From: Nageia nagi
Lineage: Eukaryota; Pinophyta
DNA: 64,000 bases
Direction of reading: 5' to 3'
Assembly (NCBI GenBank): GCA_050084985.1
Contig: JBITNC010000001.1
Location: 8,122,001 to 8,186,000 of the forward strand
Of this stretch, positions 12,191-23,721 are shown in pieces. How positions within the stretch are numbered: the first letter of the stretch is position 1; the number at the start of each line of letters is the position of its first letter. The notes under the pieces were generated by a model. It saw only the letters and a list, made by a program, of their open reading frames with translations, ran no database searches and was not told the origin of the DNA. Both the position numbers and the translations under genes were made by a program.

Positions 12191-12709
12191 ATAGAGAAAA
12201 TTCTAGATGAGGAGGCCTCAATTATCTCTTACAATGCATTGGCAAGAATTACCACCCCTCAAACTATGAAGGTCAAAGGCTTCTTTAAAAAACACCCTCT
12301 CATAATATTGTTGGATTCAAAAAATATTCATAATTTCATTGATCCACGAGTGGCTAAGGTTGTTGACTGTTACATGTACCCTACAAATAATTTTGAGGTT
12401 ATGGTTGCTAATGGAGGAAAAATAGCATGTAAAGGAACATGTCATAATGTCAAACTAAGCATGGACCACTATACTTTGAAAAGCAACATGTACACTTTAC
12501 CACATGGAGGATATGATATAGTTTTGAAGGTACAATGGTTGAGGACTTTGGGCACCATACAATGGAATTTTGCAAAGATATGGATGACCTTCAAAATAGA
12601 TGAACAAGAGCATACTCTCAGGGTATTACAAGATGGATATATACAAATTGCAAGCTCACATTGCATGGAAAATATCCTACAAAAAATTAAAAAAGGGATG
12701 TCGGCATAG
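12191..12709 (+). pseudogene. Element B aspartic protease
   Basis: The frame from 12239 starts ARITTPQTMKVKGF, typical of the chromovirus protease, and reaches LLDSKNIHNFID at about 12307. The family has D-S-G here, so the catalytic Asp-Ser-Gly is now Asp-Ser-Lys. The downstream motif YDIVLKVQWLRTLG matches 'DIVLGVQWL-TLG', again with Gly changed to Lys. Gly-to-Lys needs two G-to-A changes in one codon. Confidence 0.85.
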
Positions 12710-12869
12710 TTATACTCTTTATCAATCATCAAACTTGAAATCATAGAGCCTAAGAATTTGCATCCCATATTAAGTAAGCATTAAAGTACCTTTGAGGAAC
12801 CAAGGGGCTTACCACCCCAGTGATCACATGATCATGCTATCCAGTTGGTGCTAGGAAATCACCCACCAA

Positions 12870-14118
12870 ACATTCATCCTTATCGATATCCTTATTTACA
12901 AAAGAATAAAATTGAAAACTTGGTTAAGGAACTACTAGATGTGGGATTAATCTGACCTAGCATAAGCCCATATTCTTCTCCAATTATATTGGTTCATAAG
13001 AAATATGGTTCTTGGCATATGTGTGTTGATTTTAGGGCCCTCAACAAAATTACCATGAAGGGCAAATTTCCCATCTCAGTCATTGATGAATTATTGGATG
13101 ATCTGCATGGGGCAAGGTATTTTTCCAAGTTGGACTTGTGATCTGGGTATCACCAAATCTACCTCAAGGAGGAGGATATATTGAAAACTACATTTCACAC
13201 CCATGAGAGCCATTATGAGTTTCTGATCATGCCTTTTGGCCTCATAAATTCTCCATATACATTTCAAAGTTTAATGAATCAAGTGTTTCATCCATTCCTC
13301 AAAAAGTTCATTTTAGTTTTCTTTTATGATATCTTGATCTATAGTAAGACATGGCAAGAACATATGGCAGATGTTGATCAAACCTTACAAATTTTGAAGG
13401 AACACTAACTATATGCAAAAAAATCAAAATGTTCATTCGGTAAGAGGGAAATTGATTTCTTAGGCTATGTTATATCTGAAGAGGGAGTTAAGGTGGATCT
13501 ATAAAATATTACTAATATGCAAAATTGGTCTATTCCTACATATTTGAAAAGTCTTCAAGGATTCTTGTGGTTGATAGGTTATTATAGAAAATTTGTGAAT
13601 GATTATGGCAAGATTGCAGCACCTCTAACCATGTTGTTGAGAAAGAATGCATTCCAATGGTCCCCTCAAGCTAAGGCAACTCTCCTTAAGCTCAAGGAGG
13701 TGATGTGTACCACCCTGATATTAGCAATGCCAAATTTTTTCAAAACCTTTGTGATAGAAAGTGATGCTTATGGAGTAAGAATCGAGGCAACATTAATGCA
13801 AGAGGGGCATCCCTTGGCATTCACTAGTAGAGCACTCTCTAGAAAAAATTTGAGCAAATCCACTTATGAAAAAGAAATGCTTGCCATCATTCATGCAGTT
13901 CAATGTTGGAGACCATATCTCATTGGTCATCATTTCATCATCCTCATAGATAATCATAATTTGAATTTTTTTATTGAGCAATGCATTTCTATGCCTAAAC
14001 AACAAAAATAGGTGACCAAACTATTAGGGTATGATTATGAGATAGTATACTATAAAGGTAAGGAGAATGTGGTTGTTGATGCTTTATTCAAAAAATTTGA
14101 AGATCAAGTAGCATTGTA
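12870..14118 (+). pseudogene. Element B reverse transcriptase and RNase H
   Basis: Fingers and palm are recognisable: [20 protein letters not shown] near 12975, [20 protein letters not shown], and MPFGLINSPYTFQSLMN near 13230. The active site near 13318 reads FFYDILIYS where the family has FFDDILIYS, so the first catalytic Asp is Tyr. Stops interrupt at DL-stop-SGYHQ and KEH-stop-LYAK. RNase H begins near 13745 (FVIESDAYGVRIEATLMQEG, LAFTSRALS, YEKEMLAIIHAV). It ends near 14118. Confidence 0.9.
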
Positions 14119-14299
14119 AGCTCTTTCATCTCCTATTCCTCAATGGTTGGATAAAGTTAAACAAGAGTGGGTAGAAGACAGTTCCACCCAAGAATTGCTA
14201 AAATAGATCACTCAAGACCCCATGAGTAAACCACATCATACATGGCATGATGGTATTTTGAGATTCAAAATTAAAATTTTGTTATCATCTCCTTCAAAA

Positions 14300-15548
14300 T
14301 ATAAATCATAAGTACTTACTAAATTGCATTCCACACCTACATTAGGACATGAGGGATTTTTGAAAACTTATAAGTGAGTGGCACGGTTGTTCTATTAGAT
14401 AGGTATGAAATTGGATATCAAGTAGTTTGTGGTAGCTTATGATGTGTGTCAATCATAAAAAGGTGAGATAGTGGGTACTCTAGGACTCCTTAAACTTGTC
14501 CCCATACCTACCCATACATGAATCGATATCTCAATGGATTTCATTGAAGGCCTTCCTAAATCTCATGGTAAATCATTTATTCTAGTGGTGGTTGATTGGT
14601 TATCCAAATATGCTCATTTTGGTTCATTGGCTCATCCGTACAAAGCAGTGATAGTGGCAAAATTATTCTTGAATACAATTTTCAAACTATATGGCATGCT
14701 AGAGATGATTGTCAGTGATTGTGATCCCACTTTTATAAGTCATTTTTGGTAAGAAATTTTTAAATTATAAGGTACCCAACTAAACATAAGCTCAATGTAT
14801 CACCCACAAATTGATGGTCAGAATTATATTATCAACAAATGCTTGGAAACATATTTACATTATTTTGCTTCAACATAACCTATGCATTAGGTACGATGGC
14901 TTTCCTTGGTTAAGTGGTGGTATAATACATCTTATCATTCTTATAGCAAGATGACCCCCTATGAATCAATGTATGGTCAAGCTCCACCAATAGGCACCTC
15001 GTATGTTGTAGGTACCAGTAAAGTTTAGGTAGTTGACTCAGCTTTAGTTACTTGGGGTGATATTCTTCATTTGCTTAAGGATAACCTTTAGATAGCCCAA
15101 CACCATATGAAATAAGAGGCTAATCAACAATATATGGAAAGAGAGTTCTAGGTAGATGACATGGTATTTTTGAGGCTACAACCTTATCACTAGAAATTCT
15201 TAAAAATAAAAGGCCCTCAAAAATTAATCCCAAAGTTTTATGGCCTTATAAGGTGTTATAATGTATTAGCCCAACTGCATACAAATTAGAGCTTCCTACT
15301 TCTTTCAAGATTCACTTAGTGTTTCATGTCTCTTACCTCAAGAAAGTGGTTGGATTAGAGGTTTAGGTTTAGATATAATTGTCTGAGTTGGTAGAGGATG
15401 GATCAATGGTAGTTATATCTAAGGTAGTTCTAGATCAATGCTCATGACAGCTTCATAATTGCTCCATCATTAAAGTCCTTGGGCAGTGGCAAGCCATGAC
15501 ACCAGAATATGCAACATGGGAAGTCTTTCATCAATTGCAGAAATAATT
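14300..15548 (+). pseudogene. Element B integrase and C-terminal tail
   Basis: The catalytic core reads MDFIEGLPKSHGKSFILVVV at 14534, then MIVSDCDPTFISHFW and YHPQIDGQNYIINKCLE. The two Asp are present, but the Glu of 'DGQTE--N' is Tyr. The tail contains VDDMVFLRLQPY near 15155 and KFYGLIRCYNVL. At about 15390-15550 a segment ending ATWEVFHQLQK resembles the chromodomain-like end of chromovirus integrases. Multiple stops. Confidence 0.85.
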
Positions 15549-15597
15549 TTCACACTTCAAGCTTTGAGGACAAAGCTTCATCCCAAGAGAGGTGACA

Positions 15598-15994
15598 TGT
15601 TAGGATCCCACATCCTAACATTTTAGTATTAGTATTTTATTAAATTGTTGGCATATATTGTAATATTGTGATTCTAAGGGTAGGACCTGATTTTGCATTA
15701 CTAATAGGGTTATGGTTAGTTTAATATAAATAGATATAAGTGTGTGGAGAAAGGCATCTTAAATATTATTTTTTGCCTTTAGCATTGTAAGGATGTAGCC
15801 CCCTTGAAGCAGCTTATGATTCTATTACTATTTAGTAAAATTCTATCTTTATCTACTTATTGATGTTATTTTGTGTTCTATTTACTAGCACATGCTTTGA
15901 TATTTTCAATAGATAGTTGTCATTTTCCTATTTCAAATCAATATTCATTTCATTTTTGCAATATTTCCCTTTTCATATTTGTAACATCATAACA
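15598..15994 (+). repeat. 3' LTR of element B
   Basis: Starts TGTTAGGATCCCACATCC and ends CATAACA, preceded by a purine-rich AAGAGAGGTGACA that may be the polypurine tract. The telomere-like motif seen in the 5' LTR is degraded here to AATAGGGTTATGGTTAG. Confidence 0.92.
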
Positions 15995-15999
15995 TATTT

Positions 16000-18689
16000 A
16001 ATCAACTAAGACATGCTTAATTTGATTCACTAGTGAAAATGTTTTACAACTCAAATATACATCTCATGTATCCAAATACCAAGAATTGTAGATGTACAGT
16101 GACATTATTGAAGCTTATTTTCTTATCTAAAATTAGACTTTCACCTAGATGCCTATAAGGTGGAGCCTAGTTACTACCAATCCTCAACCAGTTCACCTTG
16201 GGTAGTATTATACTCTCACAAGGAGAAGTATCTAATATTTTCTAAGGTTATGATGTATATTGAATCAACCAAATTATTAATCTTGATTAGGTTTCAAATT
16301 ATCCTCCTAGGTTATCAAGATAATCCCTGAATGAATATGCTGACATGTGGTATCACTACACACATGCCTATCCACCTATTAGAGTTATATATAGACCAAT
16401 AGAGAACTTAGGGGCATTGATAAGCATAGAATTTTCATCATTTAGATCATCAAACTTAAAAGCTTTAGTATGTTTTTACTCACCTCATGGCTCCCCAAAT
16501 AAGTCATGTTGTAGAATATTCGTGAGGATGTGTTCATTTTAGGGGGTTGCTCATTTCAATGTTTCCAATTTTGTTTGCATAAAAAAATAAAACAAAATAT
16601 GAAACATGAAATAGTATCATAAGTAAAATATCATCCATTCAAAATTTGAAACCTAAGTATCCCTAAAGGACATCTTTACATCATTCCTAATTTTGCACAA
16701 GTCCATTATTTTATAAAAAAATTGGCATGCACCAATCCCATAATTTAAAAAAGTATGCATCATTAACTTAAAGAAATAAGTAGCATGCATCTTTTAACTT
16801 AAAAGTTAGGAAGCATGCATCATTTAACTTAAAAAGTTAAGTAAAATGTGCATCATTTAACTTAACAAATTTAAGTAAAACATGCATCATTAAAAAATTT
16901 AAGTACTAAGCATGCATTATTCCATAAAAAAAATTAATAAGCATGTAATATCTAGATAAATATTTTAAGTAAATTTTATATAAACTCCCCCTCTTTTACT
17001 TAAAAATTCTATCCCCTAAAGATAGTATATTAGTTTTACCTTAGAAATATAACTAAGGAAAAAAATTGCATGCTCAAAAAAACTTGCAAGTGTGCATCCA
17101 TCTTTTTTTTTAAGTAAAAACAAATTCCTTTTACTTAACAAATAGCATGGCTGATTTAAAAAAAAGCATTCTTCACCTTAAAATTTTAGGCAACATGAAA
17201 TTAACAAAAGATGGCTAGGTAAAAAATTACCATGTTTACACTAATATTTATCATTTTGCCTAAGAAAATTGCCATACTTAGAAGTATTTATCAAAAAAAA
17301 TAATCCTAAGCTATTACTTTTAATAAGTACTTAAATTAAAAAAAATTTCCATCTCAAGGCTAAAAAATTAAATAAAAAGTTATCATGTGCTACCTATTAT
17401 TCATGCAAGAATTAAATGAACAGAGGAGATCTACACTCCATGTAAGTGCATTTAATTCCATTTTAACCTTTTACTCCATGATAAGGGAGTCCCCTTTTTA
17501 AAAAACAAAAATTAATGCTGTTAGGTAGAAAAAGATAAGAAGGGCCTCCCTCTTAAATATAATGGGAACATGTGAAGGAGAGAAAGAAATAAATGGGCTT
17601 GACCAAAGATAGAAATGGGCTCATTAAACTAAAGGGAATGAAGTTGGGGGATGTGCAAAGAGAAAACATCATAGAACAAAAAAGAAGAGCACATGAATGA
17701 TAAGTTTGTGATGAAGGGGAGGAGACGAGGTTGACCATGAGCGACAAGCGAAGGGTTGGGGCAGGGTTAGAGTTGCAGGATGGTGGAGAGGCCATAGTTG
17801 GAGGCAATGGAAAAAGATCAAACATGCATCAAATGCATCAATAGGGCCCTAGAAGTTGCATCAAATGCATCGATAGAGGGTGTAGAGGTGTGGAGGTTAG
17901 GAGGCACCATCAAAGGGTTGCATAAGGGGCAAAGAGCTTAGAGGATGATAGGAGGATTCTAGTGGTAGGAGGAGTGCTAGTGGCACAACTAGAAGGGGGG
18001 GATTTGGATCTAAGTGCTAAAAAAGTAGCCCCTTGAAACACTTTTATATTTTTATTTTTAGAATTTTTTTTTTTTAGTTTCAATAGAATATGTTAAGTGT
18101 AAATCTCCCCCCTATTTAAAGTATTCCAATAAATTCCAAATAAATTTACCAATTTTTTTTTGAAAGAATAATCTCTTCCTTTTTATTTTAAGTAAGTAAA
18201 AAATTTCAAAAAAATTGAAACAAATTGCAATATTGTATGCTAACTCCCCCCCTTTTTTTAATAGACTAGTAAAATATAAATTGCCTTTTTATTTAGCAAA
18301 AAAAAACTTTATATATATATATAAAATGCAATTTTCTTATCATTGAAATGTATAAAAATTGCACTTTTGTATACTAACTTCTAAAAAAAATGTAAGCAAT
18401 TTTTTTTTTTAAATTTACAAATAAGACAAGAAGTTAGCATATATATATCACCAAAAAGAAATGCATCATATTACTATTTTCACCAAATTTGCAAAAAACA
18501 TGAACTAACACATATCATATATGTTAGTATCAATTAATCCAATAAATAACCAATAAGGAATAAATGTATACCTTCTCTTGAGTTTACCTCACCAAGACCT
18601 TAAAATTGAAGGAAGAAGACCTTCAAAATGAAAAGTTTCCACACCGAGAAGAAGAGATTCAACACCAAGAAGAAGAGCTTCCACACCAA
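16000..18689 (-). other. Long copia leader, non-coding
   Basis: About 2.7 kb between the copia primer site (18690) and the point where element B entered; gag follows beyond B. It is very AT-rich with many A and T runs (for example 18061-18300), plus a purine-rich stretch at 17560-18000. A minus-strand ORF of 90 codons at 17553-17825 has no recognisable domain. TGCATCAAATGCATC occurs twice near 17825 and 17860. Confidence 0.55.
16752..16925. repeat. Degenerate tandem repeat, about 30 bp x 6, GCATGCATC core
   Basis: GCATGCATC-like cores followed by (A)TTTAACTTAA recur at about 16753, 16783, 16813, 16848, 16881 and 16910. The spacing is 29-35 bases. It lies in the copia leader. Function unknown. 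Confidence 0.75.
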
Positions 18690-18701
18690 GCTCTGATGCC
18701 A
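18690..18701 (-). other. Primer binding site of the copia element
   Basis: The minus strand reads TGGCATCAGAGC directly after the 5' LTR, one base different from the tRNA-Met site TGGTATCAGAGC. It confirms the minus orientation. Confidence 0.85.
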
Positions 18702-18703
18702 AA

Positions 18704-19180
18704 TGAAAGAATTTAAGTATAAACTAAACAACTCTAAACTCCCAAGATCACATGAAAGCTCAAAAAATACATCTAAAAAATTCGCAAATCAATCTCAAAA
18801 AGATAACTCAAGATATAAGTGGTTCCTCCAACTAGAAGTACATCCACTAACTAAATCTCACTTTTTCACAAATATGAACTCTTACAATCCTCTTATTCTC
18901 ATCTCCTAAACACTATCCTCTAGCATAAATTTTCTCCACAAATTAGGGTTTTCTATTTATAGGCCAAAATATTCCTTTGGATAACCCTTTTACCCAATGT
19001 ACAAAGGCATGACATGCAACTCCCTTTTACCCAAGGGGCATGCTCATGACATGGAGTGTAGGACAAGTTACATTATCATATTCACTTAAATACTTAAGAT
19101 ATCTAATGATACCCTTAAGTATTAATGAATTTACAAAGAGGATTAATACAAACCTTTACAATAATGCATTATACATTTCA
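18704..19180 (-). repeat. 5' LTR of the copia element
   Basis: Plus-strand ends TGAAAGAATTT and ATACATTTCA. A TATA box on the minus strand (CTATAAATAG) lies at about 18953-18962. It pairs with 4833-5328. Confidence 0.9.
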
Positions 19181-19186
19181 ATAAAA

Positions 19187-20300
19187 AGGGGCAAAGGCAA
19201 TCTTCTAGATCACCTATTTATGGATATGCTTCGCATTAGGGGGGAGTTTCATTTTAGCAAAGAGATTTGGGGAGTCCCTCTTACTCACAAACTACAATTC
19301 CCAACCCTAGTAAACCAATGTTCATCAAAAAAGAGAGTGGGGAGAACATGCAAGGGGAATTGGATGAATTATTTTCTCAATACTATGAAAAAAGAGAGAA
19401 TTTTAGGGTTGTAGTATCATTTAAGAAATATTTGAAGTTCATTGGGAAATAAGTCCATTAGAAGAGGCATCATTATAAAAAACTTCAATAGAAAATGCAA
19501 ATCTCTACTTTCAATGGGGTGGATGGGTTATCATCTAGAGCATGGCTTCAAAAATTTCAAACTTACTTCACTTTGGACCCTATGGTGGTGAAAGAAGATG
19601 CAATCCAATTTGCTGCTCTACATTTGGATGGTATGGCCTATGATTGGTGGAATCATGGTCTCATTACTCAAGGACATGCATTGGTGAGTACATTTGATGA
19701 ATTTTTCCAAAAAGTTTTAACAAGATTTGATAGAAAATATTTAGAAGAATACTTCAAAGAATTGCCTACCTTAAAGCAAACTTCTTCTTTGAATGAATAC
19801 ATTGAGTTGTTTGAAAAATTTTAGTGTAAGTGCAAAACATATCTCCAAGGAGAGTAATTTTTTTATTTGTTGATGGCTTGTTGGACCCTTTGAGAGGGTT
19901 AGTAAAATCTTTTGAGCCTCCCTCTCTTGTAGAGGTAATTAAAAGTGCCATGACATTGGAAAGTGTGTTGGCACCAAGGTAAGAATATATTGCTCATAAT
20001 ATGCTAGCTAAATAGTCATTTTTAGCCAAGAGTAACAGTTATGGAAATCTAATAATAGTCACAATAGTCCCTAAACATGAAAATAACATGATGTCATCCT
20101 TTGGGAAGGAAAAAAGTGCACAAAGGTAGCCATTTAAACCCTCTAGCTCTCCTACATCAGTAGTAGCAAAAGCTTTTGGAAAAGAAAGAGATGAGTTAAG
20201 AAGGAAGCAACTTTGTTTTTCTTACAAGGCTCCTTGGACTCTGGGGCATAGGTGTCAAGAGAGAGGAAAAATGAATTTAATATAGGTTATTTTAGATAGT
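19187..20300 (+). pseudogene. Element A gag, continuation after the copia insertion
   Basis: After about 60 codons the Gag core appears: MQISTFNGVDGLSSRAWLQK at 19495, then AALHLDGMAYDWWNHGL and LNEYIELFEKF to 19824. This is the retrotransposon Gag fold. The zinc knuckle near 20210-20260 reads LCFSYKAPWTLGHRC; the second Cys has become Tyr. Frameshifts occur after 19824. Confidence 0.85.
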
Positions 20301-20379
20301 GATAATTCATAAAAATATAGTTAATGTGTAAGTGAAAAAGAAGGGTATGAGACTCCACCAGAAGATGTTACACAAGGAG

Positions 20380-20963
20380 GCACTCTTGCTACTTTGAATG
20401 GGTTGACTACATACAAAACCATCAAAGTAACCGACTCTACTATGGGAGAAGATGTAATAATCCTCATTGATGGAGGGGGCTATGCATAATTTCATTGACA
20501 AATATTGGTTGCAAAAAAGACGTTAAAAGCTGAACCATTTTTTGGTTTTAATGTTGTTACAATAAATGGTAATGTGCCTTCTAGTAGGTTTGTTAAGAAC
20601 ATTAAAGTTAGCTTTGAAAATTATGAGTTGACTAGTGATTTCATTATTTTTCCTTTGGGTGGAATTTATCACATGGTTTTAGGTGTACAGTGGTTGTATA
20701 ATCTTGGTGAATATTCAACTAATTATTAGAAATTGGAATTGAAGTTTAAGGTAAATGGCAAGGAGGTGGTGTTACATGGATTGGGAGATAATGGGGATGA
20801 GGACATTTGCAAAATTTTAGAGGTTTCTTTTAAAATAATGGAGTACATAATAAGAAATAAAGATGTTGTGTGGGTTGGAATGATTTTTCAAAATGAAGGT
20901 AAATCAATCCCTAAAATCCATCCACAAATCAATTTGATTCTTAAAAAGCATAAGAGTTTTTGA
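20380..20963 (+). pseudogene. Element A aspartic protease
   Basis: The upstream frame ends ILIDGG near 20470 and the next frame resumes GAMHNFIDKYWL, so a small indel splits the D-[ST]-G active-site loop. The body at 20505-20729 reads VVTINGNVPSS to GIYHMVLGVQWLYNLGEY, matching the chromovirus protease flap and C-terminus. At 20733-20963 the linker to reverse transcriptase is open. Confidence 0.8.
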
Positions 20964-22270
20964 AGATTTTCCTAAGGGTTTGCCACCTGGTTGGGGATTT
21001 CAGCATACTATTGAGTTAGAGCCTAACTCCAAACCTATAATAATGAAGCCATATAAACATCCCAAATTATTTAAAGATGAAATTGAAAAAGCCATAAAAG
21101 AGTTGTTTGAAATGGGTCACATAAGTCCAAGTTGTAGTCCATTTGCTTCATCGGTTGTTTTAGTAAAAAAAAAGATGGTACTATGAGAATGTGCATAGAT
21201 TATAGAGCTCTTAATAAAAAAATTATAAAAAATAGGTACCCTATACCTAGGGTGGATGAGCTCATAGATGAATTATGTGGGTCTACTTACGTTTCAAAAA
21301 TTGATTTAAAATTTGGATATCATCAAATTAGAATGAAAGATGATATTATGAGACAACTTTTAGAGCACATTATGGGCACTTTGAATTTTTGTTTATGCCT
21401 TTTGGATTAACAAATGCTCTAGCTACCTTTCAATCTGCTATGAATTAGATTTTTAAAAATAATTTGAGACACTTTGTATGTATTTTTTGATGATATTCTT
21501 GTGTATAGCAGATCTTGGGGTGAGCATTTACAACACTTGGAATCAATTTTGGAGATTCTTGAACAACAATTTTTTGCTAAGATGTCTAAGTGTGAGTTTG
21601 TAATGACATAAATTTTATATCTTGGGCACATTATTGGTAGGGATGGTGTGAAGGTAGACCTAAAAAAAATTATAGCTATACAAAGATAGCCTATTCCTAT
21701 AAATTGAATAGAATTGATGGGATTCATTGGTCTTTGTAGTTATTACAAGAGGTTTATTAGGGGATTTTCATCTTTGGCTACCCCACTTACAGAGTTAACC
21801 AAGAAAGGTTTTTTTTCTTAGTCCAAAGAGGCTCATGTAGCATATTAAAAATTAAAAGAGGTTATTTCTTCTACTCCTTTGCTTGTTATTCCTACTTTTT
21901 GTTTACCTTTCACTATTGATTGTGATGCACTAGGAATTGGAGTAGGTTGTATTTTGATGCAAAAGGGGCATCCTATTGCTTTTTAAATTAGAAAAATCAA
22001 TCCTATTAAATGTAATTTCAATGTGTATGAAAAAAAATGCTTGATATCATGTATGTTTCGACAAAATTTAAACAATATTTGGTGTGTGGCAAGTTTATAG
22101 TGAGGAGTGATCATAACAACCTTAGGTATTTCTTGGGACAATAAGAGTTGAATGATAGACAACAAAAATGGGTAACAAAATTGAAATCCTATGAATTTTA
22201 AATTGAATTAATTAAGGGTAAAAAGAATTTTTCTATTGATGCACTTTCAAGAACTATTTTTAATTCCATT
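20964..22270 (+). pseudogene. Element A reverse transcriptase and RNase H
   Basis: LPPGWGFQHTIELEPNSKP at about 20978 starts the domain. Then follow [13 protein letters not shown], a frameshift at 21183, [36 protein letters not shown], a further shift, and the intact active site [12 protein letters not shown] near 21486. The connection reads GVKVDLKKIIAIQR and FIGLCSYYKRFIRGFSSLA. RNase H has FTIDCDALGIGVGCILMQKG near 21910, then becomes hard to follow. Broken in at least four places. Confidence 0.88.
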
Positions 22271-22429
22271 TCCATTATTATTGCTGATTAGAAGGCAAAT
22301 ATCATGGTCGATTATGTTAAAAATGAATGGAAAATGAAACTAATCAATGGAGATGTGAAAGATGATATGTACAACATGCATTATGGACTAATTTTTTACA
22401 AAAATAGGGTATATATCACTATTGATTCA

Positions 22430-23690
22430 AATTTATAGGAGAAACTTATTAGCCTCTTACATGAAGCACCAAGTGTGGGCCATCCTGGGTTATTCAAAAC
22501 ATATCAAAAGGTAAAAGAAAGATTCATTTGGAAAGGGCTAAAGTATGATGTACTTAAGCATGTTAGGGAATGTGCTATTTTTCAAGAGAACAAAAGTGGA
22601 AATACTTTACCAACAGGTCTTTTGTATCCCCTACCTATTCCAAGCCAAAAATGAGAGAGTATTTCTATGAATTTTATCACAAGCCTTCCTAATTTTTTTG
22701 GTAAGGATTGTATTTATGTGGTGGTTGATAGGCTCACAAAATTTGCTCATTTATTTGCTATTACTTCTTCATACATAGCTATACAAGTAGCTAATTTGTT
22801 CTTCAAAGAGATGTTCAAATTGCATGGTTTGCCATGCACTATTATAAGTGATAGAGATAGCAAGTTCATGAGTAATTTTGGGCAAGAGTTATTTAAATTA
22901 TGTGGTACTTCTTTAACTCCTAGTACTAGCTATCATCCACAAACAGATAGTAAAATTGAATTGGTAAATAAGTGGCTTGAAGGTTATTTATGTAATTATG
23001 TTTCCACTCAACAACATGCTTGGATTATATGGTTATGTATGGCTAAGTATTGTTATAATTCCTCCTACCACATGTCTATTAGAATGTCACCATTTATGGC
23101 ATTGTATGGTTATGATGAACCAAACATGATTGACGTGCTAATGAGTGATAGCAAGGTGCCAAGGTAAAGAATTTTGTTGATATAATCAAGACATTTTGAG
23201 GGTATTGAAGGATAACATACAACAAGCACAAGAACAATAAAAAGGTATGTTGATTAGTAAAGAGTTGAGCATTCATTCCAAATTGGTGACATGGTTTATG
23301 TTAGGTTGCAACCTTACAAATAGTCCTCTTTGAATAAGAGTGGTTCAAAAAAATTAAATCCAAAATTTTATGGCTCATTTAAGGTTGTTTAGAAAGTGTA
23401 TGAAGTTGCTTATATGCTTGAGCTTATATAAAATAGCAAGATTCATAATGTTTTACATGTTTCATGCCTCAAGAAGGCTTTGGGATAGCATGTGGTTCCT
23501 TCTTTGGAATTGCCACCTTTGGATAATGAGGGAAAATTGATCCTTGGACCTAAAAGTGTTTTGGAAAAAAGGGAGAGGAAGTTAAGGAATAGAATTATCA
23601 AAGAATATCTCATTAAATGGAGAGGATTTCCACTTAAGGATGCCACTTGGGAAGGAGAAGCTGTTCTTACTCATTCATAATTGCAATTGC
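22430..23690 (+). pseudogene. Element A integrase with C-terminal chromodomain
   Basis: The zinc-binding N-terminus is traceable at about 22450-22620. The core at 22667-23167 begins MNFITSLPNFFGKD, so the first catalytic Asp (family MDFI) is Asn. TIISDRDSKF and HPQTDSKIELVNKWLE keep the second Asp and the Glu. The C-terminal part at 23492-23680 holds a chromodomain: VLEKRERKL, IIKEYLIKWRGFPLKDATWE, with the aromatic residues Tyr, Trp and Trp in place. A stop occurs where the Trp before ESISMNFI would be. Confidence 0.9.
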
Positions 23691-23721
23691 TTAAGGAAAA
23701 GCAATTTGAGGAGGGTGAATT

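Larger units (their letters stand above)
9994..15994 (+). mobile_element. Ty3/gypsy element 'B', complete but dead, nested in the copia leader
   Basis: A 6.0 kb element with LTRs at 9994-10388 and 15598-15994, a primer site, gag, protease, reverse transcriptase, RNase H and integrase in chromovirus order. The flanking bases are TATTT at 9989-9993 and TATTT at 15995-15999, a perfect 5-bp target duplication. This confirms an ordinary insertion and fixes both ends. Every gene carries stops or lost catalytic residues. A partial second copy lies at 25339-26999. Confidence 0.95.
4833..19180 (-). mobile_element. Ty1/copia element inserted in element A gag
   Basis: LTRs at 4833-5328 (3') and 18704-19180 (5') match each other. 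Between them, on the minus strand and in copia order, are gag, protease/pre-integrase, integrase, reverse transcriptase and RNase H. A primer site sits next to the 18704 LTR and a purine tract next to the other. Without element B the copia element is about 8.3 kb, long because of its 2.7 kb leader. The flanks AAAAG and ATAAA do not give a clean target duplication. All genes are broken. Confidence 0.9.

Noticed and set aside
17553-17825. 90-codon minus-strand ORF in the copia leader
   Set aside because: Low-complexity Ser/Pro-rich translation of a purine-rich stretch, with no motif.
4833-19185. Target duplication for the copia element and for element A
   Set aside because: Copia flanks AAAAG and ATAAA, and element A flanks TATTC and AATCT, do not match; I make no claim.
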